From Bacteroidales bacterium UBA4331 (GTDB lineage: Bacteria; Bacteroidota; Bacteroidia; Bacteroidales; Paludibacteraceae): a stretch of 64,000 nucleotides of DNA. Positions 14,857 to 23,043 of the stretch are shown piece by piece. Location of the stretch: the NCBI GenBank assembly GCA_002394395.1, contig DGTR01000027.1, forward strand, positions 35,456 to 99,455. The letters run 5' to 3'. Under the pieces are notes generated by a model. The model was not told the DNA's origin, searched no databases, and saw nothing but the letters and a program-made list of their open reading frames with translations. A program made the translations under genes and the position numbers. Every line of letters starts with the position of its first letter. Position 1 is the stretch's first letter.

Positions 14857-15891
14857 TTAATTTAATTTGTCTTCAATAATATCTGTGAGTACCTCTTTGA
14901 TGTCGAGGCCTGCGGCACGAACCTGCTGCGGAATGAAACTCGTAGCCGTCATGCCCGGCGTCGTGTTCACCTCTAACAGGTTGATCTGCACCTTGCTTAT
15001 GTCCTCTACCGGATCGACGAAATCTTCGGTGTTACGCATACCGGTGATGATCCAATCAACGCGGATGATGCCGTTGGCACCGATGATGTCATAGATACGC
15101 AGGGTCTCTGCCTGGATCTTGTCACGGATAGCGTCAGGAATACGCGCCGGTGTGATCTCAGACACCTGACCTTTGTATTTGGCGTCGTAATCGAAAAACT
15201 CATTCTTCGTCACAACCTCCGTGATTGGGAAAGCTACCGCTTTGTCTTTGGTCTTATACACACCACAGGTCACTTCCGTGCCTTTCATATACGACTCGCA
15301 GATGACTTCGTCGCCTTCCTGGAAAGCGCGCTCGATGGCAGGAATAACCGCTTCAGGAGTCTTCACTTTCGTGCACCCGAATGACGATCCGCCCACGTTG
15401 CTCTTGATGAAACACGGCAAACCCAAGCCATTTACGATTTGGTCATGTACCATTGGGTCATTTATTGCGCCATTGAGCCATTGGCCTTTGCGGATCAGAA
15501 CCGATTTGGCAATCGGGAACCCGAAGCCCGCGAGGTAGTGGTTGCAGGTGTATTTGTTAAACGTCAAAGCCGCCGCCAATACATTGCAGCAGCTGTACGG
15601 GATGCCCATCATCTCTAAGTATCCCTGCAACAAACCGTTCTCTCCCGGCGTGCCGTGGATAGTGATATACGCGAAATCGAACGTGTGCTTCACGCCCCCG
15701 CGCGTAAAAGAAAAATCATTCTTATCAATCGGGCAACCATCTTCTGTATGCCACTCTTTCCCTTTCAATACGACGATGGTAACGTCATACCGCTCCTTGT
15801 CCATGAAGGAGTATAAACCCGCAGCGGAACGCAGCGACACCTCGTGTTCGCTGCTGTCCCCTCCGGCGATAATTGCTATTTGTCTTTTCAT
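14857..15891 (-). CDS. ddl: D-alanine--D-alanine ligase
   Basis: 344 residues. It makes the D-Ala-D-Ala dipeptide for peptidoglycan. ATP-grasp enzyme: the N-terminal block IAIIAGGDSSEHEVSLRSA with the catalytic Glu/Ser, TIHGTPGENGLLQGYLEMMG, GLPCFIKSNVGGSSFGCTKV (ATP-binding Lys/loop), EVICESYMKGTEVTCGVY, and LLEVNTTPGMTATSFIPQQV (Mg ligands and R-x-Asn region). Residues about 136-155 (QWLNGAINDPMVHDQIVNG) interrupt the linker before GLPCFIKSN and are encoded by a family A repeat. The promoter is at 15942-15973. Confidence 0.96.
   Translation of the reverse strand: MKRQIAIIAGGDSSEHEVSLRSAAGLYSFMDKERYDVTIVVLKGKEWHTEDGCPIDKNDFSFTRGGVKHTFDFAYITIHGTPGENGLLQGYLEMMGIPYSCCNVLAAALTFNKYTCNHYLAGFGFPIAKSVLIRKGQWLNGAINDPMVHDQIVNGLGLPCFIKSNVGGSSFGCTKVKTPEAVIPAIERAFQEGDEVICESYMKGTEVTCGVYKTKDKAVAFPITEVVTKNEFFDYDAKYKGQVSEITPARIPDAIRDKIQAETLRIYDIIGANGIIRVDWIITGMRNTEDFVDPVEDISKVQINLLEVNTTPGMTATSFIPQQVRAAGLDIKEVLTDIIEDKLN
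15428..15485. repeat. Family A repeat inside ddl
   Basis: In minus sense: CAATGGCTCAATGGCGCAAT then AAATGACCCAATGGTACATG, ACCAAATCGTAAATGG. Same units as the intergenic copies, read in frame. Confidence 0.85.
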
Positions 15892-15941
15892 TATTTTTTG
15901 CTTCTAAGGAGTCCCTTTCTCTCCTAATCTCAAAAACGCTG

Positions 15942-15973
15942 CAAAGGTACTAAAAAAAAATGACATACACAAG
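15942..15973 (-). promoter_or_regulatory. ddl promoter
   Basis: In minus sense: CTTG (15973-15970), 20-nt spacer with an A-tract preceded by TGTCATTTT, and -7 TACCTTTG (15949-15942). The -33 deviates at one base. Confidence 0.7.
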
Positions 15974-16017
15974 AGTGTATGCCACTTTTTGCATTTTTTC
16001 GTATATTTACTTTAAAT

Positions 16018-19000
16018 TTATTTTACCGTTTGCCCTGTAACGGTATATACCTTGTCCCCGTGGAGAATATACACATTGCCGTTTCGGATGAGTTTCTGTG
16101 CAGGGTTGGCAGGATTGGTATAGACTGCTGGAGCAGAGGTTGGCTCTTCCGCTTGATAAACCGCCTGAATGATGATACCTTCTGTCAGCATAGCAGAAAC
16201 AGTCTGCCAACCGACAAACAAAAATCCTTCTATCACCGGTGCCACAGGCAAGTGCAACGTAACCTCTTCGGATGAGATAGAGTCCCCGTCGTGACCAATA
16301 TACAGCACATTGAATTCTCCCTCTGTCGGTTCTATCGGCAGATCACCCTCAATCGTCAGGATAGTTCCAAACTCTTTCCACACATCCGCTGCCTGGTATG
16401 CAGCAAGGCTTTGAGCGGGAACATAGAGCGTGCAGGCAGATTTATCTACAAAGTCTAATTCGGATGTGCCACCAAACACATCTGATTCGATTTGTTGCGG
16501 CGTGGTGGCATAGTTTGTTACAGAGGTCAAACTGCTGCAACCATAAAAAGCGCGAGTTCCTATGTTTGTAACGCCATTGGGAATAATCACAGATGTCAAA
16601 CCGCTGCTACCTTCAAAAGCACGACTTCCTATACTGGTAACATTATTGGGAATAGTGTATGCACCTCGTTTACCTGCAGGATATTGTTTTAGGATAGTCT
16701 TGGTTTTAATAGCGAACAGGACACCTTCAATGGAAATATAATTGGTGTTGTCATTTGCAACATTGATTGAATTCAAACTTGTACAATAGGCAAAAGCACC
16801 TGGTGCAATATAAGTAACACTATTTGGAATCACAATAGATGCCAAACTGTAGCATGCGCCGAAAGCATATTCTCCAATACTTGTAACACTATTTGGAATA
16901 GTCACAGAAGTCAAACCGTAGCAGACTTGGAATGCACCAAATCCAATACTTGTGACGCTGTTGGGAATCTCAATAGATGCTAGGCTGTAGCATGCACAGA
17001 AAGCATTCACTCCAATGCTTGTGACACTATCAGGAATCTCAATAGAAGTCAAACCGCTGCAACCAGAGAAAGCACCATCTCCAATGCTTTTAACACTATT
17101 AGGTATTGTAATAGAGGTTAAACCGCTGCAATCCATGAAAGCACACATTCCAATACTTGGGACACCTTCATTAACAACAACTGTCTTTACGGAAAGGACA
17201 TATGAATACCATGGTGCTGGATTATTAATATTATAATCCGCCATCGCTCCTGTTCCGCTGATGGTCAGCACGCTGTCACAAGAGAGCATCCAAGTGAGGT
17301 TATCGCCTTGTGCGCCGCATGTACCGGAAGCAATGATGCAAGGAGCAGGATCGTCACCTATCGGTAGGATGTTTCCAAAATTTTTCCATACATCTGCTGC
17401 TTGATATGCAGCAAGGCTTTCTGCCGGGACATAGAGAGTGCAGGTGGATTTGTTTACATTATTAAATACACTTGCGGTAATTGTTTGTGGAGTAGAGGCA
17501 TAATTAATAATAGAGGTCAAACCGGTGCAACCAGAGAAAGCGGAACTTACAATGCTTGTGACGCTATTACCAATCGTTACAGAAGTCAGACCACGGCAGT
17601 CAATGAAGGCTCCCTCTTCGATGCTTGTGACACTATTTGGAATAGCAATAGAAGTCAAAGCGGACGAACCGTAGAAAGCTATGCGTCCAATATTTATAAC
17701 ACTATTGGGAATATTGATATTGCTAAGATTATCACAATATTCGAAAGATGCAGCTCCAATATGTGTAACACTATCTGGAATAGAGTAAGAAGTCTCTGAT
17801 TTTGCAGCAGGATATAGGATTAATTTCGTTTTGTTCTTATTAAACAATATACCATCGTCAGAACAATAATTTTGATTATCTATTGCTACATCTACAGAAA
17901 TTATTTTTTTGCATGAGGAGAAAGCATAATCTGCAATAAACGAGACACTTCCTGCTATCATTATTGAAATCATGTCACATTCTGAGAAAGCATTTTTTCC
18001 TATACTAGTGACACCATCTTCTATAACGACCGATTTGATAGCAGTGTGATATGTGTACCATGGGGCAGGTGATTTAGAATTAGTTAAGACATAATTTGCC
18101 ATTCTCCCCGTTCCGCTAATAGTCAGCACGCTGTCGCAGCTAAGTGTCCAAGCGAGGTTATCGCCCTCTACACCGCATGTACCGGAAGCGATGATACAAG
18201 GTGCTGGACTCATTTCTTCTACCGCCAGCGGATACGCTTGCGGAGTTGTTCGATATATAGTATTAACGGCAGTGATATTATAGGTCTTGTTCGCTGAAAG
18301 AGTTGCACCAATGTGGTATTGATTATAGAAAGTTATCGTTTGTCCATTCCATGTTCCATAAACCATATGTCTTCTCCCTTCAACAAATGCGGTGTCTGTT
18401 GTAAACGATACTCCTTCATAAACCACATACTGACTTGCATTATTCAATGAAGGAACCTCTGTAGCCACCATTGGAGCTGGAGCCTCACCGTGAGTGATAG
18501 TCAACTCTTCTTTGGCAGTAATAGGAATTACCTCATGCAAACCATTATAAATACTAACTTTTCCTTGCAAACCGGCTTCTACGTGGTCACCTGCTTGTAA
18601 ACCATAATTCACCTTGTAGATTACGCAAGAGCCCGTAGAATCTTTGATATACATGTTGGATCCGCTCTGGAAATCAGGAACATACATCACATCAAACGCT
18701 CCGAGTGTAAATGTCGAATCCGCAGCCATATTATATATATCAGCCAGAGTGGCATAGTTGACCTCCTCCGTGCTATCATCTATCGCCAAAATGTTTCCAA
18801 ACTCTTTCCATACATCCGCCGCCTGGTAAGCAGCAATACTTTCTGCCGGAACATAGAGAGGAATGGATTTGTCCACATATTTGAAAACATCATAATCAAG
18901 CGTTGGAGGAGTGATCGCTTCGCAGGTAATAGAGGTCAAACTGGTGCAACCTTCGAAAGCCCACCTTCCAGTGCTTGTGACGCTATTAGGAATCGTCACA

Positions 19001-20052
19001 GAGGTCAAACCGGTGCAATTACTGAAAGCACCACCTGCGATTGATTCAATACCATCGGGAATGGTGTATGCACCTGAATAAGAAGTCGGCATAAACGCAA
19101 ATACATGTGCATTATATACCGGAGAGGTCAAACCGGTGCAACCAGAGAAAGCATAATACTCAATGGTTGTGACGCTATTGGGAATATTCACAGAGGTCAA
19201 ACCGGTGCAATAAGCGAAAGCACCACTTCCAATGCGGGTGACGCTGTTACCAATCGTCACAGAGGTCAAACCGGTGCATCTATGGAAAGCATTATATCCA
19301 ATGCTTGTGACGCTATTGGGAATGGTAATAGAGGTCAAACCAGTGCAATTCGAGAAAGCACTCTCTCCAATGCTTGTGACGCTATTGCCAATCGTCACAG
19401 AGGTCAAACTGGTGCAACCTTCGAAAGCAAAATCTCCAATGCTGGTGACGCTATTTGGAATCGTCACAGAGGTCAAACCGTAGCATTCATTGAAAGCATA
19501 ATTTCCAATGCTTGTGACACTATTGGGAATGGTATATGCGCCTTGTTTGCCTCCGGGGTATCGAATAAGGGTTGTTTTGTCTTTATTGAATAAAACACCA
19601 TCTACCGAACAATAATTCGAGTTGTCAGAGGCGACATCAATAGAGGTCAAACCGGTGCAACCATCGAAAGCCCACCTTCCAATGCTGGTGACGCTATTGG
19701 GAATCGTCACAGAGGTCAAACCGGTGCAATAATAGAAAGCATACTCTCCAATGCTGGTGACGCTATTGCCAATCGTCACAGAGGTCAAACCGCTGCAATA
19801 AGCGAAAGCACCTCCTATGCTGGTGACGGTATAGGTCACTGAATTGTATTCCACCGAAGCAGGGATAATAGCGGTAGTAATAGTAGTTGACCAAAATGGA
19901 TAACTACTATTTTGCGACGTAACTTGAGCCGTTTGGTTGGCGGCATCGAGGTTGTAATACAAATCGCCGATTTGGACTCTTTCATAGTCCCAAGCGAACA
20001 TGGTTCCAACGCTGGCTGCTACAGCGAGCAAAAGGGTAAAAAGTTTTCTCAT
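16018..20052 (-). CDS. BspA-type leucine-rich-repeat secreted protein with sorting-type C-terminal tail
   Basis: 1344 residues from MRKLFTLLLAVAASVGTMFA (signal peptide); the open frame extends 11 codons upstream, but this start fits the signal. Three blocks of LRR_5 repeats (unit like CTGLTSVTIPNSVTSIGYNA), about residues 75-400, 640-900 and 920-1235. An OB-fold-like domain lies at about 430-540 (ADSTFTLGAFDVMYVPDFQS ... YNGLHEVIPI), followed by an InlB-like strand region near 1255-1300. The C-terminal tail is RNGNVYILHGDKVYTVTGQ, shared in pattern with two other proteins here. BspA proteins bind host or extracellular ligands; the target is unknown. Nearly identical 69-nt units show recent repeat expansion. 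Confidence 0.88.
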   Translation of the reverse strand: MRKLFTLLLAVAASVGTMFAWDYERVQIGDLYYNLDAANQTAQVTSQNSSYPFWSTTITTAIIPASVEYNSVTYTVTSIGGAFAYCSGLTSVTIGNSVTSIGEYAFYYCTGLTSVTIPNSVTSIGRWAFDGCTGLTSIDVASDNSNYCSVDGVLFNKDKTTLIRYPGGKQGAYTIPNSVTSIGNYAFNECYGLTSVTIPNSVTSIGDFAFEGCTSLTSVTIGNSVTSIGESAFSNCTGLTSITIPNSVTSIGYNAFHRCTGLTSVTIGNSVTRIGSGAFAYCTGLTSVNIPNSVTTIEYYAFSGCTGLTSPVYNAHVFAFMPTSYSGAYTIPDGIESIAGGAFSNCTGLTSVTIPNSVTSTGRWAFEGCTSLTSITCEAITPPTLDYDVFKYVDKSIPLYVPAESIAAYQAADVWKEFGNILAIDDSTEEVNYATLADIYNMAADSTFTLGAFDVMYVPDFQSGSNMYIKDSTGSCVIYKVNYGLQAGDHVEAGLQGKVSIYNGLHEVIPITAKEELTITHGEAPAPMVATEVPSLNNASQYVVYEGVSFTTDTAFVEGRRHMVYGTWNGQTITFYNQYHIGATLSANKTYNITAVNTIYRTTPQAYPLAVEEMSPAPCIIASGTCGVEGDNLAWTLSCDSVLTISGTGRMANYVLTNSKSPAPWYTYHTAIKSVVIEDGVTSIGKNAFSECDMISIMIAGSVSFIADYAFSSCKKIISVDVAIDNQNYCSDDGILFNKNKTKLILYPAAKSETSYSIPDSVTHIGAASFEYCDNLSNINIPNSVINIGRIAFYGSSALTSIAIPNSVTSIEEGAFIDCRGLTSVTIGNSVTSIVSSAFSGCTGLTSIINYASTPQTITASVFNNVNKSTCTLYVPAESLAAYQAADVWKNFGNILPIGDDPAPCIIASGTCGAQGDNLTWMLSCDSVLTISGTGAMADYNINNPAPWYSYVLSVKTVVVNEGVPSIGMCAFMDCSGLTSITIPNSVKSIGDGAFSGCSGLTSIEIPDSVTSIGVNAFCACYSLASIEIPNSVTSIGFGAFQVCYGLTSVTIPNSVTSIGEYAFGACYSLASIVIPNSVTYIAPGAFAYCTSLNSINVANDNTNYISIEGVLFAIKTKTILKQYPAGKRGAYTIPNNVTSIGSRAFEGSSGLTSVIIPNGVTNIGTRAFYGCSSLTSVTNYATTPQQIESDVFGGTSELDFVDKSACTLYVPAQSLAAYQAADVWKEFGTILTIEGDLPIEPTEGEFNVLYIGHDGDSISSEEVTLHLPVAPVIEGFLFVGWQTVSAMLTEGIIIQAVYQAEEPTSAPAVYTNPANPAQKLIRNGNVYILHGDKVYTVTGQTVK
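18950..19830. repeat. 69-nt near-identical LRR coding repeats
   Basis: About a dozen copies (one interrupted by a longer spacer) of a 69-nt unit containing AATGCTTGTGACGCTATTGG and ACAGAGGTCAAACCGGTGCA, encoding 23-residue LRR_5 units. Nucleotide identity between units is much higher than in the repeats at 16500-17700, pointing to recent duplication or gene conversion in this part. Confidence 0.8.
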
Positions 20053-20352
20053 AATGTTATTGATTTTAGTTAATAATATACACAATAAAAGCGTGCGCTT
20101 TCGTTCGCTTCATTTGATTGCTTGAGGTCTTCGACTACCTATACACTTCAAATTTACGCACGGAAAACTCACGCTAATACGTGAGCGTGCATAAACCGTA
20201 CTTGAATTTACAATGATTTTTGAAAGTGTCCAGTTTTCAAAAGATCAAGCTTTTCGGCTTATTACGCTTTTTGGGGGCGCACATTTGCGCCTATATTTCT
20301 ATATTTCTCACCGCTTTTTTACGCTGTCGGTGAGGTCATATCTGGATATATT
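20053..20352. other. Non-coding gap upstream of the BspA gene
   Basis: No gene was found in these 300 nt. A possible minus-strand -7 box (CAAATTTA on plus, 20149-20156) has no good -33 partner. An inverted repeat CTCACG-CTAATA-CGTGAG lies near 20169-20186. TTTTTGAAA and TTTTCAAAA flank 8 nt near 20217-20242. Confidence 0.5.
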
Positions 20353-20595
20353 TTATGCCGGAGTGCCTATTTCATATAAATACTCCGGAGCAAAGCCTAT
20401 TTCGTTTGACCAATCCACTGAAAAAGGATCGAGCCTAAACTGACGGAAATAATCCATATTTTGCAGCTTTTTGCAAATACCTTTTTGCGCTAATGGCCAG
20501 AAATCCACAAATTTAGTTACACCATCATTGAACGATAGGCGCAAAACATAATTGCGGATGTAGTCTGCACTGGTTACTTTCAAAATAGGATTCAT
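20353..20595 (-). CDS. DUF2442 domain protein
   Basis: 80 residues. Landmarks are NYVLRLSFNDGVTKFVDFWP, PLAQKG and FSVDWSNEIGFAPEYLYEIG, the DUF2442 pattern. It lies 14 nt downstream of a DUF4160 gene on the same strand. DUF4160/DUF2442 pairs are frequent in bacterial accessory regions and have been suggested to act like toxin-antitoxin or regulatory modules, with no defined activity. The pair sits between a surface-protein gene and an island of unknown small genes. Confidence 0.82.
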   Translation of the reverse strand: MNPILKVTSADYIRNYVLRLSFNDGVTKFVDFWPLAQKGICKKLQNMDYFRQFRLDPFSVDWSNEIGFAPEYLYEIGTPA

Positions 20596-20609
20596 ATTTT
20601 CCTCCTTTC

Positions 20610-20867
20610 TTATTGCAAAGGTGTAATTTTCATGGGAGCTTCAGATTTACCTAAACGCTCCCAATTAGCCATCAGTTCATCTTGATGCAAGTCAAGCCAC
20701 TCATACACTAACCGCAATGCGCGGCGAGGGAGTGAACCCGTAATAACACCATCTTTTATGGTGATAATAGCCTCATAATCTTGGTACTTTACGTGAAAAT
20801 GAGGCGGGTTGTGCTCGCTCATGTACATGTATATTACGATTCCATAAAAAGAACTAATCTCCGGCAT
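20610..20867 (-). CDS. DUF4160 domain protein
   Basis: 85 residues. The diagnostic DUF4160 pattern is MPEISSFYGIVIYMYMSEHN then PPHFHVKYQDYEAIITIKDG, with PxHFHV and the C-terminal helix LRLVYEWLDLHQDELMANWE. First gene of the pair with DUF2442 and driven by the promoter at 20897-20928. Function unknown; the conserved His-Phe-His suggests metal or substrate binding, but no activity is established. Confidence 0.85.
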   Translation of the reverse strand: MPEISSFYGIVIYMYMSEHNPPHFHVKYQDYEAIITIKDGVITGSLPRRALRLVYEWLDLHQDELMANWERLGKSEAPMKITPLQ

Positions 20868-20896
20868 AACTATTTAGTGTTAATCATTTTGCGCTG

Positions 20897-20928
20897 CAAA
20901 ATTACAATATTTTTTTGATATACGCAAA
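20897..20928 (-). promoter_or_regulatory. Promoter for the DUF4160/DUF2442 pair
   Basis: In minus sense: TTTG (20928-20925), 20-nt spacer with GTATATCAAAAAAA, -7 TAATTTTG (20904-20897). The predicted start is about 25 nt before the DUF4160 ATG. Confidence 0.8.
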
Positions 20929-20964
20929 TATTTCTGCTTTTTTCCCGTCCAAAAAGAAAAATTC

Positions 20965-21064
20965 AAAAATCTTCATTTTTTAACGAAAATCGATATTTTG
21001 AAAAAAACACCCTCTCAGAGCGCATCAATAGGGGGCAAAAAAATCTTCATTTTTTAATGAAAAA
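20965..21064. repeat. Two direct repeats in the divergent intergenic region
   Basis: AAAATCTTCATTTTTTAACG (from 20966) and AAAATCTTCATTTTTTAATG (from 21039) are direct copies about 73 nt apart, between the DUF4160 promoter and the plus-strand island promoter. They could be regulator sites; no protein is implied. Confidence 0.5.
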
Positions 21065-21170
21065 AGCCACTTTTTGCACTAAAAATGCTATCAGTCTGAA
21101 AATCAGTAACTTACAACGAGAGTCCTTTTCACGATTTTAGCGGCCTCACGAGGGACCTATCCGGAGCACA

Positions 21171-21202
21171 TTTGCACATGTCAAAAAAAAGCAGTACCTT
21201 TG
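21171..21202 (+). promoter_or_regulatory. Promoter of the small-gene island
   Basis: TTTG (21171-21174), 20-nt spacer CACATGTCAAAAAAAAGCAG, -7 TACCTTTG (21195-21202). It starts transcription about 22 nt before the first ATG of the island. Confidence 0.82.
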
Positions 21203-21230
21203 CAGCCACTTTCACTCTCAAAAACTGACC

Positions 21231-21569
21231 ATGAATAAGGAGCAACTAAACCATATTATCGAACAAATGCAAGCGAGAATATCGCATGACAAAGCTATGG
21301 CCGCTCTGCTCCAATCCCACGCTGCGCAGGATCAACAGATGCTCGACCTCATCCAATCCCAACAAAAGGAGATCGAACGGCTCCGAGAGCAGCAACACGT
21401 AACCAACGTCACCAACCGGATAGAATCTTTCTCCGGCAACTATTTCGAAAACGCTAATCAAGTACAATTATGTCCGCCTTTATCAACAACTTCTACGGAA
21501 CCTATATCGAGCACATCGACACCTTCGTTCAACACCCAAATAACCCCGCTCAACAGCCGGAATCTGTGA
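21231..21569 (+). CDS. Small coiled-coil protein, unknown function
   Basis: 112 residues. Residues 1-55 are a charged helix (MNKEQLNHIIEQMQARISHD, then LDLIQSQQKEIERLREQQ), probably a coiled coil; the remainder is Ser/Thr/Pro rich. The last 34 codons overlap, in another frame, the next gene (21470), so its tail composition may be dictated by that gene. An alternative is that the tail is not functional, or that a frameshift once joined the two. The promoter at 21171 is good. Not recognised. Confidence 0.6.
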   Translation: MNKEQLNHIIEQMQARISHDKAMAALLQSHAAQDQQMLDLIQSQQKEIERLREQQHVTNVTNRIESFSGNYFENANQVQLCPPLSTTSTEPISSTSTPSFNTQITPLNSRNL

Positions 21570-21856
21570 CAGAACCGCACGGGCAGGAGGTCTCTTCTCC
21601 CGAGAAAACTGCGCAGGATATTCTCCCGACCCCGCGCGAGGGCAAATACACGGAGGTGCGCAAATATATCGAGGAACGCAAGCGCTTTGACGAGGAGTTT
21701 AAGACCTTCTGCGTCAACCATTCCCTGCGTGACCTCTGCTCACGTCTCACCAATGAATTTGGGTGGTTTGTGGACGAAAACTCGCTACAAAGAAACATAA
21801 ATCGCAACCGGATAAGTCACTTTCGGACAAGTCGGACATCTTTCGGACATTTATAG
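21470..21856 (+). CDS. Small hypothetical protein overlapping its upstream neighbour
   Basis: 128 residues, MSAFINNFYGTYIEHIDTFV, then a disordered Pro/Glu-rich part (about 22-52) and a helical C-terminal half (YTEVRKYIEERKRFDEEFKT, CSRLTNEFGWFVDENSLQRN). A stop codon lies four codons before the ATG in this frame, so the start cannot move upstream. It shares 100 nt with the preceding gene in a different frame. No family recognised; the compact C-terminal half, with conserved-looking aromatic residues, could be a replication- or host-regulation-type small domain, which is not testable here. Confidence 0.6.
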   Translation: MSAFINNFYGTYIEHIDTFVQHPNNPAQQPESVTEPHGQEVSSPEKTAQDILPTPREGKYTEVRKYIEERKRFDEEFKTFCVNHSLRDLCSRLTNEFGWFVDENSLQRNINRNRISHFRTSRTSFGHL

Positions 21857-21891
21857 GACAAAACGTCCTAACAATCGGACAAAAATTGCAG

Positions 21892-21927
21892 TACTTTTGC
21901 ACCGGATTTCAAAATGAAGTCTGGTGC
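21892..21927 (+). promoter_or_regulatory. -7 box and hairpin before the 134-residue gene
   Basis: TACTTTTG (21892-21899) is followed by GCACCGGATTTC, which pairs over 12 bp (including G-T) with GAAGTCTGGTGC (21916-21927) around AAAAT. The 16 nt at 21895-21910 are identical to 54377-54392. No clear -33 TTTG was found at the usual distance. Confidence 0.5.
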
Positions 21928-21976
21928 TTTTGCTTTATGCAGGCACCTGAACATTAACTAAAACTTTTTTAACATT

Positions 21977-22381
21977 ATGAAAAATTATGAAGTTATTGAT
22001 CAGTTTTTTGCAGCACAAGTAGCATGCAACGAGTCCGAAGAAACCCTCAAAGCGCTCCGTCCGCAGGTAGAGGAAGCCGTACAAGCCCTCATCGCCGAAC
22101 GTGGCCTGGGCAAGGCCTTCACCGGCACTATCGAGTACCACGGTATCAAGATCGTCGTCAGCCGGCCCAAATCGTACACCTGGGAGAAGAACACCAACCC
22201 TGCTGTGACCTCTGACCCGAACCACGCGATCTACGTCCAGCAGCTCGCCCTGCAGGAGCAGATTGCCGCGCAACTCAAGGACATGCGTGCCGACGTCAAA
22301 CGCACCGCCGAGAAGCTCGCCAAAGCCCATCCCGACAGCGAGTCCATCAAACGCTCTTTCCGTATCGCTTTTAGCGCATAG
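21977..22381 (+). CDS. Hypothetical protein, helical, island gene
   Basis: 134 residues. Helical N-terminus (MKNYEVIDQFFAAQVACNES, LRPQVEEAVQALIAERGLGK), a short beta section (TGTIEYHGIKIVVSRPKSYT) and a long C-terminal helix (QLALQEQIAAQLKDMRADVK). A well-formed gene with its own promoter-like region. Proteins of this look occur in Bacteroidales mobile regions and phages, but I do not recognise the family and assign no function. A 37-codon gene follows 16 nt downstream. Confidence 0.72.
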   Translation: MKNYEVIDQFFAAQVACNESEETLKALRPQVEEAVQALIAERGLGKAFTGTIEYHGIKIVVSRPKSYTWEKNTNPAVTSDPNHAIYVQQLALQEQIAAQLKDMRADVKRTAEKLAKAHPDSESIKRSFRIAFSA

Positions 22382-22397
22382 CGCGCCCTTGTGCATC

Positions 22398-22511
22398 ATG
22401 AGAATGACCTTAGAGCAGTTCCGCAAGCGGTATCAGGTGGTTGATCCACTTGATGCCGCCGCCAAGGAACCCAAAAAGCACTACGACCCCTTCATCGAAC
22501 GGGAGGATTAA
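22398..22511 (+). CDS. Very small protein after the 134-residue gene
   Basis: 37 residues: MRMTLEQFRKRYQVVDPLDA then AAKEPKKHYDPFIERED. It starts 16 nt after the preceding stop. The balanced, non-shadow composition (charged, with Phe/Tyr) and the close spacing support a real gene in the same transcript; nothing else does. Unknown function. Confidence 0.5.
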   Translation: MRMTLEQFRKRYQVVDPLDAAAKEPKKHYDPFIERED

Positions 22512-22606
22512 AAGAAATGGCATAAAAGAAAGTAACCAAAGAAAATTAATAAAGAATTTTTCATTTTTTCTATTTGACAATATAGAGAAAATGATAAAAT
22601 GAAAAA

Positions 22607-22924
22607 ATGAAAACATTTAATGATATTTGGCAATTATTATCGCCTAAAGTCGAATATGCGAACCGGAAGAAGGCCTGTTATGAGCTATGGATTTCTTTGA
22701 CGGAAAACCAGCAAGATACCATCTTCGATGCTATCTCAGAAAAACTGGCAAAAGGAAAATTCGTTGACTATAACCCTTTGTTTGCTATTAAGAACCATTA
22801 CCGGCAACGCTCCCAGACCCTCTCCTTCAACGACTATTACACCCGCTACGGCACAACGGAGGAACGCGACGGATGGAAGATGACGAACCCTACCGGAAAC
22901 TGCGTCATCTATGTCAAATCATAG
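22607..22924 (+). CDS. Hypothetical protein, island gene
   Basis: 105 residues, MKTFNDIWQLLSPKVEYANR then KACYELWISLTENQQDTIFD and PLFAIKNHYRQRSQTLSFND. Mostly helical, with the C-terminal NPTGNCVIYVKS strand. The stretch from TENQQDTIFDAISEKLAKGK through YNPLFAIKNHYRQ resembles small domains seen in Bacteroides element proteins, possibly DNA-associated, but this is not a firm assignment. It is preceded by an AT-rich leader. Confidence 0.65.
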   Translation: MKTFNDIWQLLSPKVEYANRKKACYELWISLTENQQDTIFDAISEKLAKGKFVDYNPLFAIKNHYRQRSQTLSFNDYYTRYGTTEERDGWKMTNPTGNCVIYVKS

Positions 22925-23043
22925 TTCCCTCCTCGCAATGTCCTGTGCGCGCGAGTTTCGCGAGCGCGATCGCAAGACTTCGTTTATTGCGTTGGGATTA
23001 TATCCCGACATTAGACCCTTTAATTTTTTATTCTTAATCCCCT

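Noticed and set aside
19105..19593. 162-codon plus-strand frame within the LRR region
   Set aside because: It is the antisense reflection of the 69-nt LRR repeats; its own repeats come from the coding strand.
18950..19830. CRISPR-like array
   Set aside because: The regular repeats are contiguous 23-codon LRR units inside a gene, with no variable spacers between constant repeats.
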